Source of the DNA: an uncultured Alistipes sp.
Lineage (GTDB): Bacteria > Bacteroidota > Bacteroidia > Bacteroidales > UBA932
Assembly: GCA_902388455.1 (NCBI GenBank)
Contig: CABMPD010000001.1
Location: 62,001 to 126,000 of the forward strand
Direction of reading: 5' to 3'
Length of the DNA: 64,000 nt
Shown: piece by piece, positions 52,863 to 62,286 of the stretch
Layout: each line of letters opens with the position of its first letter
How positions within the stretch are numbered: position 1 is the first letter of the stretch
The notes under the pieces: model-generated
Databases searched by the model: none
Seen by the model: the letters and a program-made list of their open reading frames with translations, nothing else
What the model was told of the DNA's origin: nothing
Position numbers and translations under genes: made by a program

Positions 52863-53112
52863 AGGATACCTTCGGATATCTGAATCTTTTGGCCACTTTT
52901 CCTTTGGCGGATAGTGGATTTGGCTGTATTCTTATATCTTTGTGCTGTGTCCGGCGATGCGATATCGCAATCCGTTACCGCGGCAAGCTCTGTTTTTTAA
53001 ATGTCATATTTTGTCACTTGATATATCATCATGCTGTTTTCCGCCTCGGCTATCCTGGCGGTAAGTGTGAAAACAAAGGATGCCGTCCAGAATCGTATTC
53101 CTCTTGCAAAAA
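52863..53112. other. Left part of the inserted segment
   Basis: About 250 bases without a credible gene. It holds TATCTTTG at 52935-52942, a possible -7 box with no partner, and several small direct repeats (CCTTCGGATATCTGAATC). Base composition is lower in GC than the flanking genes. Confidence 0.5.
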
Positions 53113-53144
53113 GTTGGCAGGTTCAAGACAAAGTCGTACTTTTG
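53113..53144 (+). promoter_or_regulatory. Bacteroidota-type promoter for the RhuM gene
   Basis: GTTG (53113-53116), 20 bases, TACTTTTG (53137-53144). It gives a leader of about 60 bases to the ATG at 53212; the leader contains CCCCC and GGGGGG tracts that can pair. Confidence 0.75.
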
Positions 53145-53211
53145 CAACACTAGTCCCCCAAGCCTCTCAACGATGCTCAAACCGGGGGGCATTATATTAT
53201 TTTTATACCCC

Positions 53212-54072
53212 ATGGAGAATCAAGGAGAAATCATACTATACCAGCCAGATAACGAAGTGAAGCTGGAAGTGCGGCTGGAAGAAGATACGGTGTGGCTGAC
53301 ACAGGCGCAAATAGTTGAACTGTTTCAATCCAGTAAGGCAAATATCAGTGAACACATCAAGAATATATACGAACAGGAAGAACTGGAAGAAAGTGCAACT
53401 GTTCGGGATTTCCGAACAGTTCGGCAAGAAGGCAAGCGGCAGGTAGTGAGAACTCTCACTTACTATAATCTGGATGCCATCATATCCATTGGCTTCCGTG
53501 TCAATAGTAAAAGGGGCATTCTGTTCCGCCAATGGGCAAACAAGGTGCTGAAAGAATATCTGCTGAAAGGCCATGCCATCAACTATCGGTTGGAACAGAT
53601 TGATACAAGGCTTCAGAAGCACGAAAGGCAGATAGAATACCTGACGGATAAGGTGGATTTCTTTGTTCGCACTTCGTTGCCACCCGTGGAAGGCATTTTC
53701 CACGACGGCCAGATATTCGATGCCTACAAGTTCGCCACCGATCTGATACGCTCCGCAAAGGTATCCCTACTGCTGATAGACAACTACGTGGACGAGTCGG
53801 TGCTGCTGATGCTCAGCAAGCGGAATGCCGGCGTGAAAGCCGACATCTACACACAGGCTGTCAGCCGACAACTGCAACTGGACGTGCAGAAGCATAACAG
53901 CCAATATCCCCCGATAGGCATCCATACCTACAAGAAGTGCCACGACCGATTCCTGATTATCGACGGCACGGACATCTATCACATCGGGGCCTCGCTGAAA
54001 GACCTCGGCAAGAAGATGTTCGCCTTCTCCAGACTGGAGATACCGGCTGAGAGCATCACCGAATTGCTGTAA
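53212..54072 (+). CDS. RhuM family protein with C-terminal PLD-like domain
   Basis: A 286-residue protein. The N-terminal part (about 1-120) is the RhuM/virulence domain, with VWLTQAQIVELFQSSKANIS as the start of an HTH-like segment and FRQWANKVLKEYLLKG. The C-terminal part (about 165-286) looks like a phospholipase D-like fold with an HxR variant, H244-D-R246, and D251. RhuM genes are common in mobile islands; their role is unsettled. Here it is the only gene of a segment inserted between the deacylase gene and miaA. Starts at 53080 or 53173 are possible but lie before or near the promoter. Confidence 0.82.
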   Translation: MENQGEIILYQPDNEVKLEVRLEEDTVWLTQAQIVELFQSSKANISEHIKNIYEQEELEESATVRDFRTVRQEGKRQVVRTLTYYNLDAIISIGFRVNSKRGILFRQWANKVLKEYLLKGHAINYRLEQIDTRLQKHERQIEYLTDKVDFFVRTSLPPVEGIFHDGQIFDAYKFATDLIRSAKVSLLLIDNYVDESVLLMLSKRNAGVKADIYTQAVSRQLQLDVQKHNSQYPPIGIHTYKKCHDRFLIIDGTDIYHIGASLKDLGKKMFAFSRLEIPAESITELL

Positions 54073-54100
54073 GACATTACGAACCATCTTCATTATTCCT

Positions 54101-54190
54101 CCCAACGACAATACCGCCTCGCTGGAAATCTCCCGCGACGACATGTACCGCTTCATCCAGCTTTGGGGCGGCGAGTGGGAGGAGCTGTAG
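54101..54190 (+). pseudogene. Second copy of the deacylase gene 3' end, right of the RhuM island
   Basis: 90 bases matching 52736-52825 with 7 differences, all synonymous (NDNTASLEISRDDMYRFIQL and WGGEWEEL are unchanged; TAA is replaced by TAG). It has no start or upstream half. A copy made by duplication in place should also gain non-synonymous changes, so it seems to come from a diverged functional allele. Confidence 0.9.
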
Positions 54191-54313
54191 AGAAGGCATA
54201 GCCCTGAAAAGCGTAATCGCCCGTGATTCCGTGAACGGGAGGGGCCCACTGCCAAGCAGTGGGAGGGATAGCGCGAAGCGCGTACTTTTCAGGGCTATGC
54301 CTTCTCTACAGCT
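54183..54313. repeat. 131-bp structure with 29-base perfect inverted repeats
   Basis: Arms 54183-54211 and 54285-54313 are perfect complements. The 73-base interior holds further hairpins: CCCGT/ACGGG, CCCACTGC/GCAGTGGG with a CAA loop, and GCGC/GCGC. The left arm starts inside the deacylase remnant (AGCTGTAG), and the right arm ends with its complement. It may work as a strong two-way terminator or be a small mobile element. Confidence 0.9.
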
Positions 54314-54334
54314 GATATGTTTCCGAAAATAAGG

Positions 54335-55261
54335 TCAGACAGCGACCCAATCGATATGGATGCCGCGCCGCTCCATGCCCCGGAACCAGGTCATCTGCCT
54401 TTTCGCGAACTGGTGGATGGCGATGGCAAGGCGGCTGCGCATCTCGTCATAGCTCATCTGACCGGTAAGGTACAAGGTCACGAACTTGTACTCCAGGCCG
54501 TAGTAGATAAGGTCGTCAGGCGAAAGGCCGCTGTCCAGCAGGCGCCGGACCTCCTCTATCATGCCCTCCTGCAGGCGGGCGTCCAGACGGCGGTCGATAC
54601 GGGCATTGCGCTCCTCCCGCGAGACGGACAGCCCGATGTAATGCACCTCCTCCGGTGCAAAACTGGCCAGGGAGCCTGAGTTCTCACCGCCGGCATTGTT
54701 CTTCCCGAATACCCCCGAATCCTCCGGATGCTCCTTCTGGTACACCGCTATCTCAATGGCCCGGATGAGCCGCTTGCGGGTGTCGTAGTCGGTAGTATTG
54801 TGCGGGATTGTCAGCGACTTGAGCATATCTATCAGATATTCGTCCGAATACTGTTCCAGCTCTGCGCGGAGAGCCGGATTGGACGGCACCTCAGGTATTG
54901 CATAGTTCCGCGTCACCGACTCGATGTACAGCCCCGAGCCGCCGCAGAGAATCACCGGACGGCCGCGGGAGACGATGTCATTGTACGCCGCCGCGAAATC
55001 CCGCTGATACCGGAAGATATCATAGCGCACCCCCGCATCCACGATGTCTATCAGATGATACGGCACCGGCCTTCCCTCATACACATACTCGCCGAGATCC
55101 TTCCCGGTCCCAATATCCATCCCGCGGTATATCTGCCGCGAGTCAGCCGAGATAATCTCAGCACCGGCCTCCCCCGCCAGCCGCACCGCATAGCGGGTCT
55201 TGCCCGAAGCCGTCGGCCCCAGGACCACCGTCAGACGATATTTTTCCAGATCACTGCTCAT
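54335..55261 (-). CDS. miaA: tRNA dimethylallyltransferase
   Basis: Adds a prenyl group to A37 of tRNAs reading UNN codons. The 308-residue protein has the P-loop VLGPTASGKTRYA, ISADSRQIYRGMDIGTGK (split ISADSRQIY and RGMDIGTGK) and the C-terminal RQMTWFRG. It starts 12 bases after the AraC regulator gene. Its tail is duplicated at 52822-52862. Confidence 0.95.
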   Translation of the reverse strand: MSSDLEKYRLTVVLGPTASGKTRYAVRLAGEAGAEIISADSRQIYRGMDIGTGKDLGEYVYEGRPVPYHLIDIVDAGVRYDIFRYQRDFAAAYNDIVSRGRPVILCGGSGLYIESVTRNYAIPEVPSNPALRAELEQYSDEYLIDMLKSLTIPHNTTDYDTRKRLIRAIEIAVYQKEHPEDSGVFGKNNAGGENSGSLASFAPEEVHYIGLSVSREERNARIDRRLDARLQEGMIEEVRRLLDSGLSPDDLIYYGLEYKFVTLYLTGQMSYDEMRSRLAIAIHQFAKRQMTWFRGMERRGIHIDWVAV

Positions 55262-55273
55262 AACATCATTGTT

Positions 55274-56122
55274 TTATTTGCGTGAAGCCCGGTATTCCTT
55301 GGGGGACATCCCGGTATTGCGCTTGAAGAACCGGCTCATCGAAGTATGCTCGGGAAAATTCAGATACTGTGCTATCTCGCTCACTGAGAACAGCGGGTTG
55401 TCCAGCTGGACCTTGATCTCGGCTATCAGCTGCTTGTCGATCAACTGCTTGGGAGTCATCCCCCCGAAATTCTCCGCCACGATATCCCCGAGATACCGGG
55501 GCGATATGCACAGCTTGTCAGCGTAGAAAGGCACCTGATGCTCCCGGGCGCTGTTCTCCCTGATCAGACGCATGAACTGATGGCAAAGCACCTGCCGGCG
55601 GCTGTTCTCGCGGGAGGCAGTCACCTTCTTGCGGGGAATGTGGTTGTACAGGCACATCAGCATGCTCTGGAGAAAATTCTGCTCTATCTGCTTCCGGAAA
55701 TACTGCACCGGGCGGGTAAACAGCAGACGGGCCATGTCCATCCACTGCAGCACGTTCTCCCACTCGTCCTCAGGGGCGCCTCCGCCGATGTGGTCCAGGA
55801 AGGGATACTCGTGCAGGTAGTTCAGGAAGTCCGAATCTATCGGCAATATGGCCTTGATCACCACATCCTTGGGATACAGCAGCATCCTCACCGTGAAATC
55901 CGGGCTCGGGTCACTGACCTGCACTAAAGTACCGCCGAAGAGAAAAAGTTCAGTGCCCCGCCGCATCCCGTAGCTCTGGATACCGGTCGAAATCTCGGCC
56001 GTCCCGCGCGTACACACTATCTGAATATCACAGCCGAACCGGCACGCATTGCGCACTAACGGCTCCATATCGGTCTCGCCGTACTGGATGTGGGGAGTAT
56101 CTGAGAAGAAGGCTTTGTCCAT
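55274..56122 (-). CDS. AraC-family transcriptional regulator
   Basis: A 282-residue protein with an N-terminal cupin-like sensing region (about 10-110) and a C-terminal double HTH of the AraC type (about 180-280), with FSVSEIAQYLNFPEHTSMSRF split as FSVSEIAQYLNF and PEHTSMSRFFK, then GMSPKEYR. Effector and targets unknown. A -7 box (minus TAGATTTG, 56143-56150) is 21 bases upstream. Confidence 0.9.
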   Translation of the reverse strand: MDKAFFSDTPHIQYGETDMEPLVRNACRFGCDIQIVCTRGTAEISTGIQSYGMRRGTELFLFGGTLVQVSDPSPDFTVRMLLYPKDVVIKAILPIDSDFLNYLHEYPFLDHIGGGAPEDEWENVLQWMDMARLLFTRPVQYFRKQIEQNFLQSMLMCLYNHIPRKKVTASRENSRRQVLCHQFMRLIRENSAREHQVPFYADKLCISPRYLGDIVAENFGGMTPKQLIDKQLIAEIKVQLDNPLFSVSEIAQYLNFPEHTSMSRFFKRNTGMSPKEYRASRK

Positions 56123-56142
56123 CTGTCATTCTGTTTCTGTCA

Positions 56143-56150
56143 CAAATCTA
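56143..56150 (-). promoter_or_regulatory. Probable -7 box for the AraC-miaA unit
   Basis: Minus strand TAGATTTG fits TAnnTTTG; no -33 box at the usual distance. Confidence 0.45.
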
Positions 56151-56243
56151 ATGCTTTTTCTCTCATGAGCCGCATTTTCTTCGCAAAATGCACAGCACAG
56201 AATATGGAAGGCGAAAGAAAATGGAAGTGTCGGAAAGTTTTCG

Positions 56244-56251
56244 TATATTTG
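56244..56251 (+). promoter_or_regulatory. Probable -7 box of the small membrane protein gene
   Basis: TATATTTG, 7 bases before the ATG at 56259, so the mRNA would start almost at the start codon. Confidence 0.45.
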
Positions 56252-56258
56252 CATTACT

Positions 56259-56576
56259 ATGGAAGTTTACGACGACAGATACAATAACCGGACGGTCTAC
56301 ATCGAAAGACGGACCAACGGCCTCGGGACGGCGGGTTTCGTACTTGCGGTCCTGACGATAGTTCTTGGGTGGATACCTGTCTTCGGATGGTTCACCTGGG
56401 CACTGGGACTGCTCTTCTCCTTTATCGGCATGTTCAAGGCCCCGAGGGGTCTGGCCATCGCCGGATTCGTTATTTCCCTGCTCGGCCTGATAATGATACT
56501 CTTCGTGTTCGCACTGATAGCGGCCGCGATAGGCGTGGCAGGTGTCTCTTCAGCGATTGTCGCTACACTATTTTAA
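56259..56576 (+). CDS. Small membrane protein, DUF4190-like
   Basis: A 105-residue protein with a polar N-terminus (about 20 residues) and two to three hydrophobic helices rich in Gly and Ile (FVLAVLTIVLGWIPVFGW, AIAGFVISLLGLIMI). It resembles DUF4190-type proteins of unknown function. Ends 18 bases before the DJ-1 gene, so the two form a unit. Confidence 0.75.
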   Translation: MEVYDDRYNNRTVYIERRTNGLGTAGFVLAVLTIVLGWIPVFGWFTWALGLLFSFIGMFKAPRGLAIAGFVISLLGLIMILFVFALIAAAIGVAGVSSAIVATLF

Positions 56577-56594
56577 CCACTTAACTACGGAATT

Positions 56595-57185
56595 ATGAAC
56601 TCACGCGCATTCATTTTCCTGGCCGAAGGCTTCGAGATCACCGAGGCCATGGCCCCAGCCGACATCCTCGTCAGAGGAGGGGTCGAGCTCAACCTCATCT
56701 CCATCAGTGACAGCCTCACAGTCACAAGTGCACAGCGCATAAGCGTAAATGCCGACTGCACTCTGGAACAGTACTCCCTCGAAGACATCCGCAAGGAGGA
56801 CATAATGATCTTCCCGGGAGGTATGCCTGGAACCTCCAATCTGGCCGCCTGCACTCCGCTGATGAACAAGATGCAGCGGCACTTCGCAGAAGGAGGCAAA
56901 GTTGCGGCCATCTGCGCTGCGCCAGGCTTCGTGCTGTCGCAGCTTCCGCTGGAGAAAGTAATCAAGGCCAACGGCGGCCTCCGCATGGCAAGCTATGAGG
57001 GATGCGAGAACCCCCTCCTGGAAAAAGGAGTAACCGTCATCGACCCCCGTCAGGGCGTAATCGCCGACAGCAATATCATCTCCGCCAGCGGCCCGGGCCA
57101 TGCGGTGGCTTTCGGTCTCAAGATATTGGAGCACATAGCCGATTCAAAGACAGCCGACACTGTCGCCAAGGCCCTGATGCTGTAA
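56595..57185 (+). CDS. DJ-1/PfpI family protein (YajL-like)
   Basis: A 196-residue class I amidotransferase-fold protein with the reactive cysteine C107 in AAICAAPGFVL and an acidic partner E16 near the N-terminus (AEGFEITEA). It is close to YajL/DJ-1, linked to oxidative stress and glycation protection; chaperone or deglycase activities have been suggested. A terminator follows. Confidence 0.9.
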   Translation: MNSRAFIFLAEGFEITEAMAPADILVRGGVELNLISISDSLTVTSAQRISVNADCTLEQYSLEDIRKEDIMIFPGGMPGTSNLAACTPLMNKMQRHFAEGGKVAAICAAPGFVLSQLPLEKVIKANGGLRMASYEGCENPLLEKGVTVIDPRQGVIADSNIISASGPGHAVAFGLKILEHIADSKTADTVAKALML

Positions 57186-57211
57186 CACATCAGCAGTATC
57201 CCACCAATAAG

Positions 57212-57262
57212 CCCTATGAGAACGGCCGGAAACACAGCCAGCCCCTCATAGGGTTTTATTTT
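57212..57262 (+). terminator. Terminator between DJ-1 gene and atpG
   Basis: CCCTATGAG (57212-57220) and CTCATAGGG (57245-57253) followed by TTTTATTTT. The T run ends at the convergent atpG stop, so it may serve both genes. Confidence 0.75.
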
Positions 57263-58196
57263 ATCCTTCAGAAGAGGAAGTAATATCCGCCAGCTCCGAA
57301 GTAATCGCCTGCTGACGCCGCTTGTTGTACTCGAGGGTAAGGTCATCGGAGAGTTCCTCGGCATTGTCCGTGGCGGTCTGCATGGCGACCATGCGGGCGG
57401 CATTCTCGGCAGTGATGCTGTCGAGCAGGGCATTGTACAGGATAATGCGGATCGCCGAGGGCAGCAGCGCGTCCAGCAGCGTATCAGGGCTCGGCTCGAG
57501 AATATAATCCACAGCGGCGGAACGGTCCACGTTGGCACGGCTCACGCGGTTGAAGGGCAGCAGCTGCTCTCGCATGGGCACCTGACGTCCCATCGAGTGA
57601 AAATGGCAGCGGGATATGCAGACGCGGTCGCACCTGCCGGCCAGGAAATCCTCCATCAGCCGGTCCGCAAGGGGGATAATCCCGTCGAAGGAATGTTTCC
57701 CGACCAAATGCCGGTAATCCAGGCAAATGTCAATCTCTCCAGACGGTGCCGAAGAACCGGCCGCCTCGGAATTACGCTGCTTCTCCCCGCGTGCGGCGAC
57801 ATACCGGCCCATCCCCTGCACCATCTTCTCCCCTATCGGATACACCGTAACCCGGGAGAATCCCCCGGCGAGCAGTTCCTCCACGGCCGAAACGGCCTCG
57901 TGCATGGCATTGGCATTGAAGGCACCGCAGAGCGAACTGTCCGAGGCAAGGGCCACGAGGCAGGCCCGCCGCTTCTCCCCATGCTCGAGAGTCAGCGGAG
58001 AGGCCACCTCCACATCCGGGTCGCTGACCAGAGCCGCCACGATATCGGAGAAACGCCGCTCATACTCCGACAGAGCCTCCATCGAGGACTGCACCCTCAG
58101 CAGCTTGGCCGAAGCGACCATCTTCATCGCCGAGGTGATCTTCAACGTGCTCTGTACGGAAGCGATACGTTCCTTCAACTCTTTCAGCGCAGCCAT
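57261..58196 (-). CDS. atpG: ATP synthase gamma subunit
   Basis: A 311-residue central stalk subunit: N-terminal helix ELKERIASVQSTLKITSAMKMVASAKL (given here as ELKERIASVQST and LKITSAMKMVASAKL), and C-terminal MVAMQTATDNAEEL with RRQQAITSELADI. Last gene of the ATP synthase operon; starts 5 bases after atpA. Confidence 0.95.
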   Translation of the reverse strand: MAALKELKERIASVQSTLKITSAMKMVASAKLLRVQSSMEALSEYERRFSDIVAALVSDPDVEVASPLTLEHGEKRRACLVALASDSSLCGAFNANAMHEAVSAVEELLAGGFSRVTVYPIGEKMVQGMGRYVAARGEKQRNSEAAGSSAPSGEIDICLDYRHLVGKHSFDGIIPLADRLMEDFLAGRCDRVCISRCHFHSMGRQVPMREQLLPFNRVSRANVDRSAAVDYILEPSPDTLLDALLPSAIRIILYNALLDSITAENAARMVAMQTATDNAEELSDDLTLEYNKRRQQAITSELADITSSSEG

Positions 58197-58201
58197 AGTC
58201 C

Positions 58202-59791
58202 CTACGATACTTTAAGCGAGGCGGCCACCTCTTCGGCAGCTTTCTCTATAGTCCTGCACGCATCGTCAGTGAGCCCGCCGGAGACCAGCGTGTCAAATAC
58301 TCCGGTAGGCTTGAGGGCTTCTATCAGCAGCCGCTCGAAATCGGAGACATGCTCCAGCGGCACGTCCTTGAGCAGCCCGTGGGTACCGCAGTAGAGCACA
58401 GCTATCTGCTCGCCCACCGGCATGGGAGTGTACTGGGGCTGTATCAGCAGACGGGTGTTCTTGCGCCCGCGGTCCAGCACGGCGGCGGTCACCGGGTCCA
58501 TGTCGCTGCTGAACTTGGAAAAGGACTCCAGCTCGCGGTACTGGGCCTGGTCTATCTTCAGGGTACCGGCCACTTTCTTCATGGCCTTGACCTGGGCATT
58601 GCCGCCTACACGGGATACGGAGATACCCACGTCCACGGCCGGCAGGTTGCCCTCGTTGAACAGGTCGGTATCCAGGAATATCTGTCCGTCGGTAATCGAA
58701 ATAACATTGGTAGGGATGTAGGCCGACACGTCCCCCGCCTGGGTCTCAATGATGGGCAGGGCTGTCAGCGAGCCGCCTCCGCGCACCTTGTCCTTCAGGG
58801 CCGGCGGGATATCGTTCATCTGCCGTGCCACCTCCTCCTGGGCATTGATCTTGGCTGCCCTCTCCAGCAGACGGGAGTGCAGGTAGAAGATATCGCCCGG
58901 ATAGGCCTCGCGCCCCGAAGGCCGGCGCAGGATCAGCGACACCTCGCGGTAAGCCACGGCCTGTTTCGAGAGGTCGTCGTACACCACCAGGGCATGCCGT
59001 CCGGTATCGCGGAAATACTCCCCTATCGCAGCCCCGGTAAAAGGCGCATAATACCTCATCGCCGCCGAGTCGGATGCCATCGCCGCCACCACCACGGTAT
59101 AGTCCATCGCCCCGTACTTGCGCAGGGTATCGACCAGAGCCGCCACAGTGGAGGCCTTCTGGCCCACAGCCACGTATATGCAGTAGACCGGCTCCCCGGC
59201 CTCATAGCAGGAGCGCTGGTTGATGATGGTGTCCACGGCGATGGCCGTCTTTCCGGTCTGACGGTCGCCTATAATCAGCTCCCTCTGTCCGCGCCCGATA
59301 GGTATCATCGCGTCGATGGCCTTCAGGCCGGTCTGCAGAGGCTCGCTCACCGGCTGGCGGAATATCACCCCGGGCGCCTTGCGGTCCAGCGGCATCTCCA
59401 CCTTTTCCCCGGATATCTCCCCGCCACCGTCGATAGGCTCCCCGAGCGGATTGATCACCCTTCCGAGCATCGACTCGCTCACGTCTATCGAGACGGTCCG
59501 GCCGGTACGCCGCACCATATCTCCCTCCTTGACCAGGTCGGTGGGTCCGAGCAGCACGGCCCCGACATTGTCCTCCTCGAGGTTCATCACCACGGCTTTC
59601 ATCCCGCCGTCCAGTTCCAGCAGCTCGCTGGCCTCGGCATTGCGCAGTCCGAAGATACGCACCACGCCGTCACTCACCTGAAGCACCGTCCCGACCTCGG
59701 CGTACTGCGCCCCGAGATCGATGCCCTGCAGTTCGGAGAGCAGGATCTGCGGCACCTCCGAAGGCTTTATCTTATTGGATTTATCACTCAT
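58202..59791 (-). CDS. atpA: ATP synthase alpha subunit
   Basis: A 529-residue non-catalytic nucleotide-binding F1 subunit. The P-loop reads [13 protein letters not shown], and the family's [14 protein letters not shown] and [20 protein letters not shown] (residue run split at 20) are seen. Starts 30 bases after atpH. Confidence 0.97.
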   Translation of the reverse strand: MSDKSNKIKPSEVPQILLSELQGIDLGAQYAEVGTVLQVSDGVVRIFGLRNAEASELLELDGGMKAVVMNLEEDNVGAVLLGPTDLVKEGDMVRRTGRTVSIDVSESMLGRVINPLGEPIDGGGEISGEKVEMPLDRKAPGVIFRQPVSEPLQTGLKAIDAMIPIGRGQRELIIGDRQTGKTAIAVDTIINQRSCYEAGEPVYCIYVAVGQKASTVAALVDTLRKYGAMDYTVVVAAMASDSAAMRYYAPFTGAAIGEYFRDTGRHALVVYDDLSKQAVAYREVSLILRRPSGREAYPGDIFYLHSRLLERAAKINAQEEVARQMNDIPPALKDKVRGGGSLTALPIIETQAGDVSAYIPTNVISITDGQIFLDTDLFNEGNLPAVDVGISVSRVGGNAQVKAMKKVAGTLKIDQAQYRELESFSKFSSDMDPVTAAVLDRGRKNTRLLIQPQYTPMPVGEQIAVLYCGTHGLLKDVPLEHVSDFERLLIEALKPTGVFDTLVSGGLTDDACRTIEKAAEEVAASLKVS

Positions 59792-59821
59792 TTCTATACA
59801 ATATTCAGTAAAAACGACATT

Positions 59822-60376
59822 CTAAATTTTCCTGACCGGCTCCGTCCCTAACCTCTTCCGCAGCAGCTTGATCTGCGAGGCGGTGCTGGCGTCTATCAGC
59901 AGGTCCTCCATGCGGAAGACGAAGCCTCCGATGATGGAGGGATCCACCTTCTCGGTGATATTGACGGAACAATGGTCAAGGTCCCTCACCCTCGAGCGGA
60001 TGATACCCTCCACGTCCTTCCCGAGGGGAACGGCAGTGGTCAGCAGCGCCTCCTTGATATGATGCCTCTCCCTGTAGAGGGCAAGGAAGGAGTGCAGCAT
60101 GATGTAGAAGCAGGACTCCCGGTGATGACGCAGCACCAGCAGGACAAAATCCCGCAGGGAACGGCACGGCTCCTCCTCGAAGAGACCGAATATCACCGCC
60201 GCCTTTTCCTCCTCGGACAATGAGGGGGACAGCACGGCCTCCCTCACCTGAGGCAGGAAGTCGAACTGCCGGGAGAATGGCCGCAGCTGCTCATAGACCC
60301 GGGCCTCCTCCCCGAGGGAGGCGGAATACTCCGCCAGGGCCTTGGCATAACGTCTCGATATCAATCCGGTATCCAT
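59822..60376 (-). CDS. atpH: ATP synthase delta subunit
   Basis: A 184-residue stator subunit of F1 (OSCP-like): N-terminal helix bundle starting SRRYAKALAEYSASLGEEA and C-terminal DPSIIGGFVFRMEDLLIDAS. Starts 6 bases after atpF. Confidence 0.93.
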   Translation of the reverse strand: MDTGLISRRYAKALAEYSASLGEEARVYEQLRPFSRQFDFLPQVREAVLSPSLSEEEKAAVIFGLFEEEPCRSLRDFVLLVLRHHRESCFYIMLHSFLALYRERHHIKEALLTTAVPLGKDVEGIIRSRVRDLDHCSVNITEKVDPSIIGGFVFRMEDLLIDASTASQIKLLRKRLGTEPVRKI

Positions 60377-60382
60377 CGCTGT

Positions 60383-60913
60383 CTACTCTTTTTCAGGTTT
60401 ATCCTCCGGGGCCTTCTTCTCCGGGTCCATCTCGGCCAGCAGTCTCTCCGCCAGGGCGGTCTGGCTCTGAGGGTCGGACGAGAGCCGCTCCCGCAGCAGG
60501 CGCTCGCTTATCGCAATGGAGAGCAGGGCCACCTGATGCCTGGCATCGCGGATGATGGCATCGCTCTCGAGCTGAGCGCTGGCCTTGGCGGCGGCGATGA
60601 TCTTCTCACCCTCCTCCCCTGCCTTCCTGCGGGCCTCTGCTATGAGCTGCTCCCGGGTCTGGACGGCCGAACGGAGTATCTCCGTCTTCTGCTTCTCGGC
60701 GTCCCGGCGGACCTCGTCCATCTGCACCTGCAGGTCGTCCAGCTTCTTCTGAGCCTCACCGGCGGCGGCCAGGGAGGAGTCGATATACTCCCTGCGCCGG
60801 TCCACCGACTTCTGGATCACGGGGAAGCCGAACTTGGCCAGCAGGATGAAGACGACCGCAAAGGCCAGCGTCATCCAGATAAGCAGTCCCGGTTCCGGTT
60901 GCAACAGTCCCAT
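60383..60913 (-). CDS. atpF: ATP synthase b subunit
   Basis: A 176-residue stator stalk: one N-terminal helix (about 10-32) and a long charged coiled coil with RREYIDSSLAAAGEAQKKL. A Lys/Glu-rich tail (PEKKAPEDKPEKE) extends it. Starts 13 bases after atpE. Confidence 0.94.
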   Translation of the reverse strand: MGLLQPEPGLLIWMTLAFAVVFILLAKFGFPVIQKSVDRRREYIDSSLAAAGEAQKKLDDLQVQMDEVRRDAEKQKTEILRSAVQTREQLIAEARRKAGEEGEKIIAAAKASAQLESDAIIRDARHQVALLSIAISERLLRERLSSDPQSQTALAERLLAEMDPEKKAPEDKPEKE

Positions 60914-60926
60914 GGCTCATCTGCGT

Positions 60927-61154
<228 letters not shown>

Positions 61155-61173
61155 TTAAACGTTTTTATATTTT

Positions 61174-62282
61174 CTACTTTTTCAATTTTTCCACTTTCTT
61201 CTCAGTCTTCCCCTCCTGGGCCAGTCCTATGAAGACTCCAGACAGCATGGTGAAGACGTAGGCCTGCAGGAAGGCCACCAGGACCTCCACACAGTTCATG
61301 AATATCGTAAACAGCACCGACACCACCGTCATCGAGGCGTTCATCACGGCTCCCATCCCGGCCGTCACGAAGACAACGCACACCAGGCAGAGGATGGCCG
61401 CATGACCGCCCACCATGTTGGCGAAGAGTCGGATCATCAGGGCGAATGGCTTGGTGAATATGCCGATGAACTCTATCACGGGCATGAAGGGCACCGGCAC
61501 CTTGAGCCAGGCAGGCACGTCGGGCCAGAAGATATCCTTCCAGTAGGCCCTGCCGCCGAATATGTTGATGACTAAGAATGAGGCTAAAGCTAAGACGAAG
61601 GTCACCGCGATGTTGCCGGTGACATTGACCCCTCCGGGGAAGAAGGGTATCAGGCTCATTAGGTTGCACACCAGGATGAAGAAAAATACCGTCAGCAGAT
61701 AGGGCGAGAATCGCTTCCAGTTATCCCCGACACAGGGCTTGATCAGGTCGTCCTGCAGCCCCTCTATGGCCATCTCCATAAACGCGGTGAAACCCTTCGG
61801 ATGAGCCCGCACATCGTCCCTGTGGCGGCGGTACCACCCCGCGGGGACAAGTATCACCAGCAGGACGATCACACTGTTCAGCAGCAGGGCCGCGACTGTC
61901 TTGGTCACGGACAGGTCGAAGGGCCGGACCGTACTGCCGTCGGGCAGGGTCTCCACGACCTTCCCCTCATATTCTCCATCAGCGGCAATACTGAATCCCT
62001 CCCACGACGCTCCGTCCGCCAGGTGACGGGAGGAGAAGCAGTGCCAGCCGCCTGCCGAGGAGCGGACTATCACAGGCAGGTAAATGGAGACATCCCGGCC
62101 TCCGAAGGTGCCGATATGCCACCAGTAGCTGTCGCTCAGATGCTCCAGGACGATGGCCTTGACATCGACCTCCTCCCCTGCCGCCGCGGTGCCGGCAGTG
62201 TCCGCCGCAGCCGCCCGGAGAGGCAGAGTCAGCAGCACCGCCGCCAGCAGTGCCATTGCCGTCCTGTATGTCATTGTGCCTT

Positions 62283-62286
<4 letters not shown>
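61174..62286 (-). CDS. atpB: ATP synthase a subunit
   Basis: A 370-residue membrane subunit with a long N-terminal periplasmic part after a signal-like helix (about 10-28), as in Bacteroidota AtpB. The proton-path arginine is in MIRLFANMVGGHA. The ATG at 62286 overlaps the atpC stop (ATGA) and is preferred to one at 62322. Confidence 0.94.

Noticed and set aside
52847-53260. 137-codon frame left of the RhuM gene
   Set aside because: It runs through the miaA remnant and the RhuM promoter and start, has no recognisable domain, and has an unlikely composition (many Cys and Arg).
54183-54313. Integron attC site
   Set aside because: Arms are perfect and 29 bases long without the R/L box layout and extrahelical bases, and no integrase gene is near.
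32604-54334. Prophage or conjugative element covering the accessory region
   Set aside because: No integrase, structural phage, relaxase or tra genes are present; housekeeping genes (met operon, pgeF, glsA, oxyR) are interspersed.
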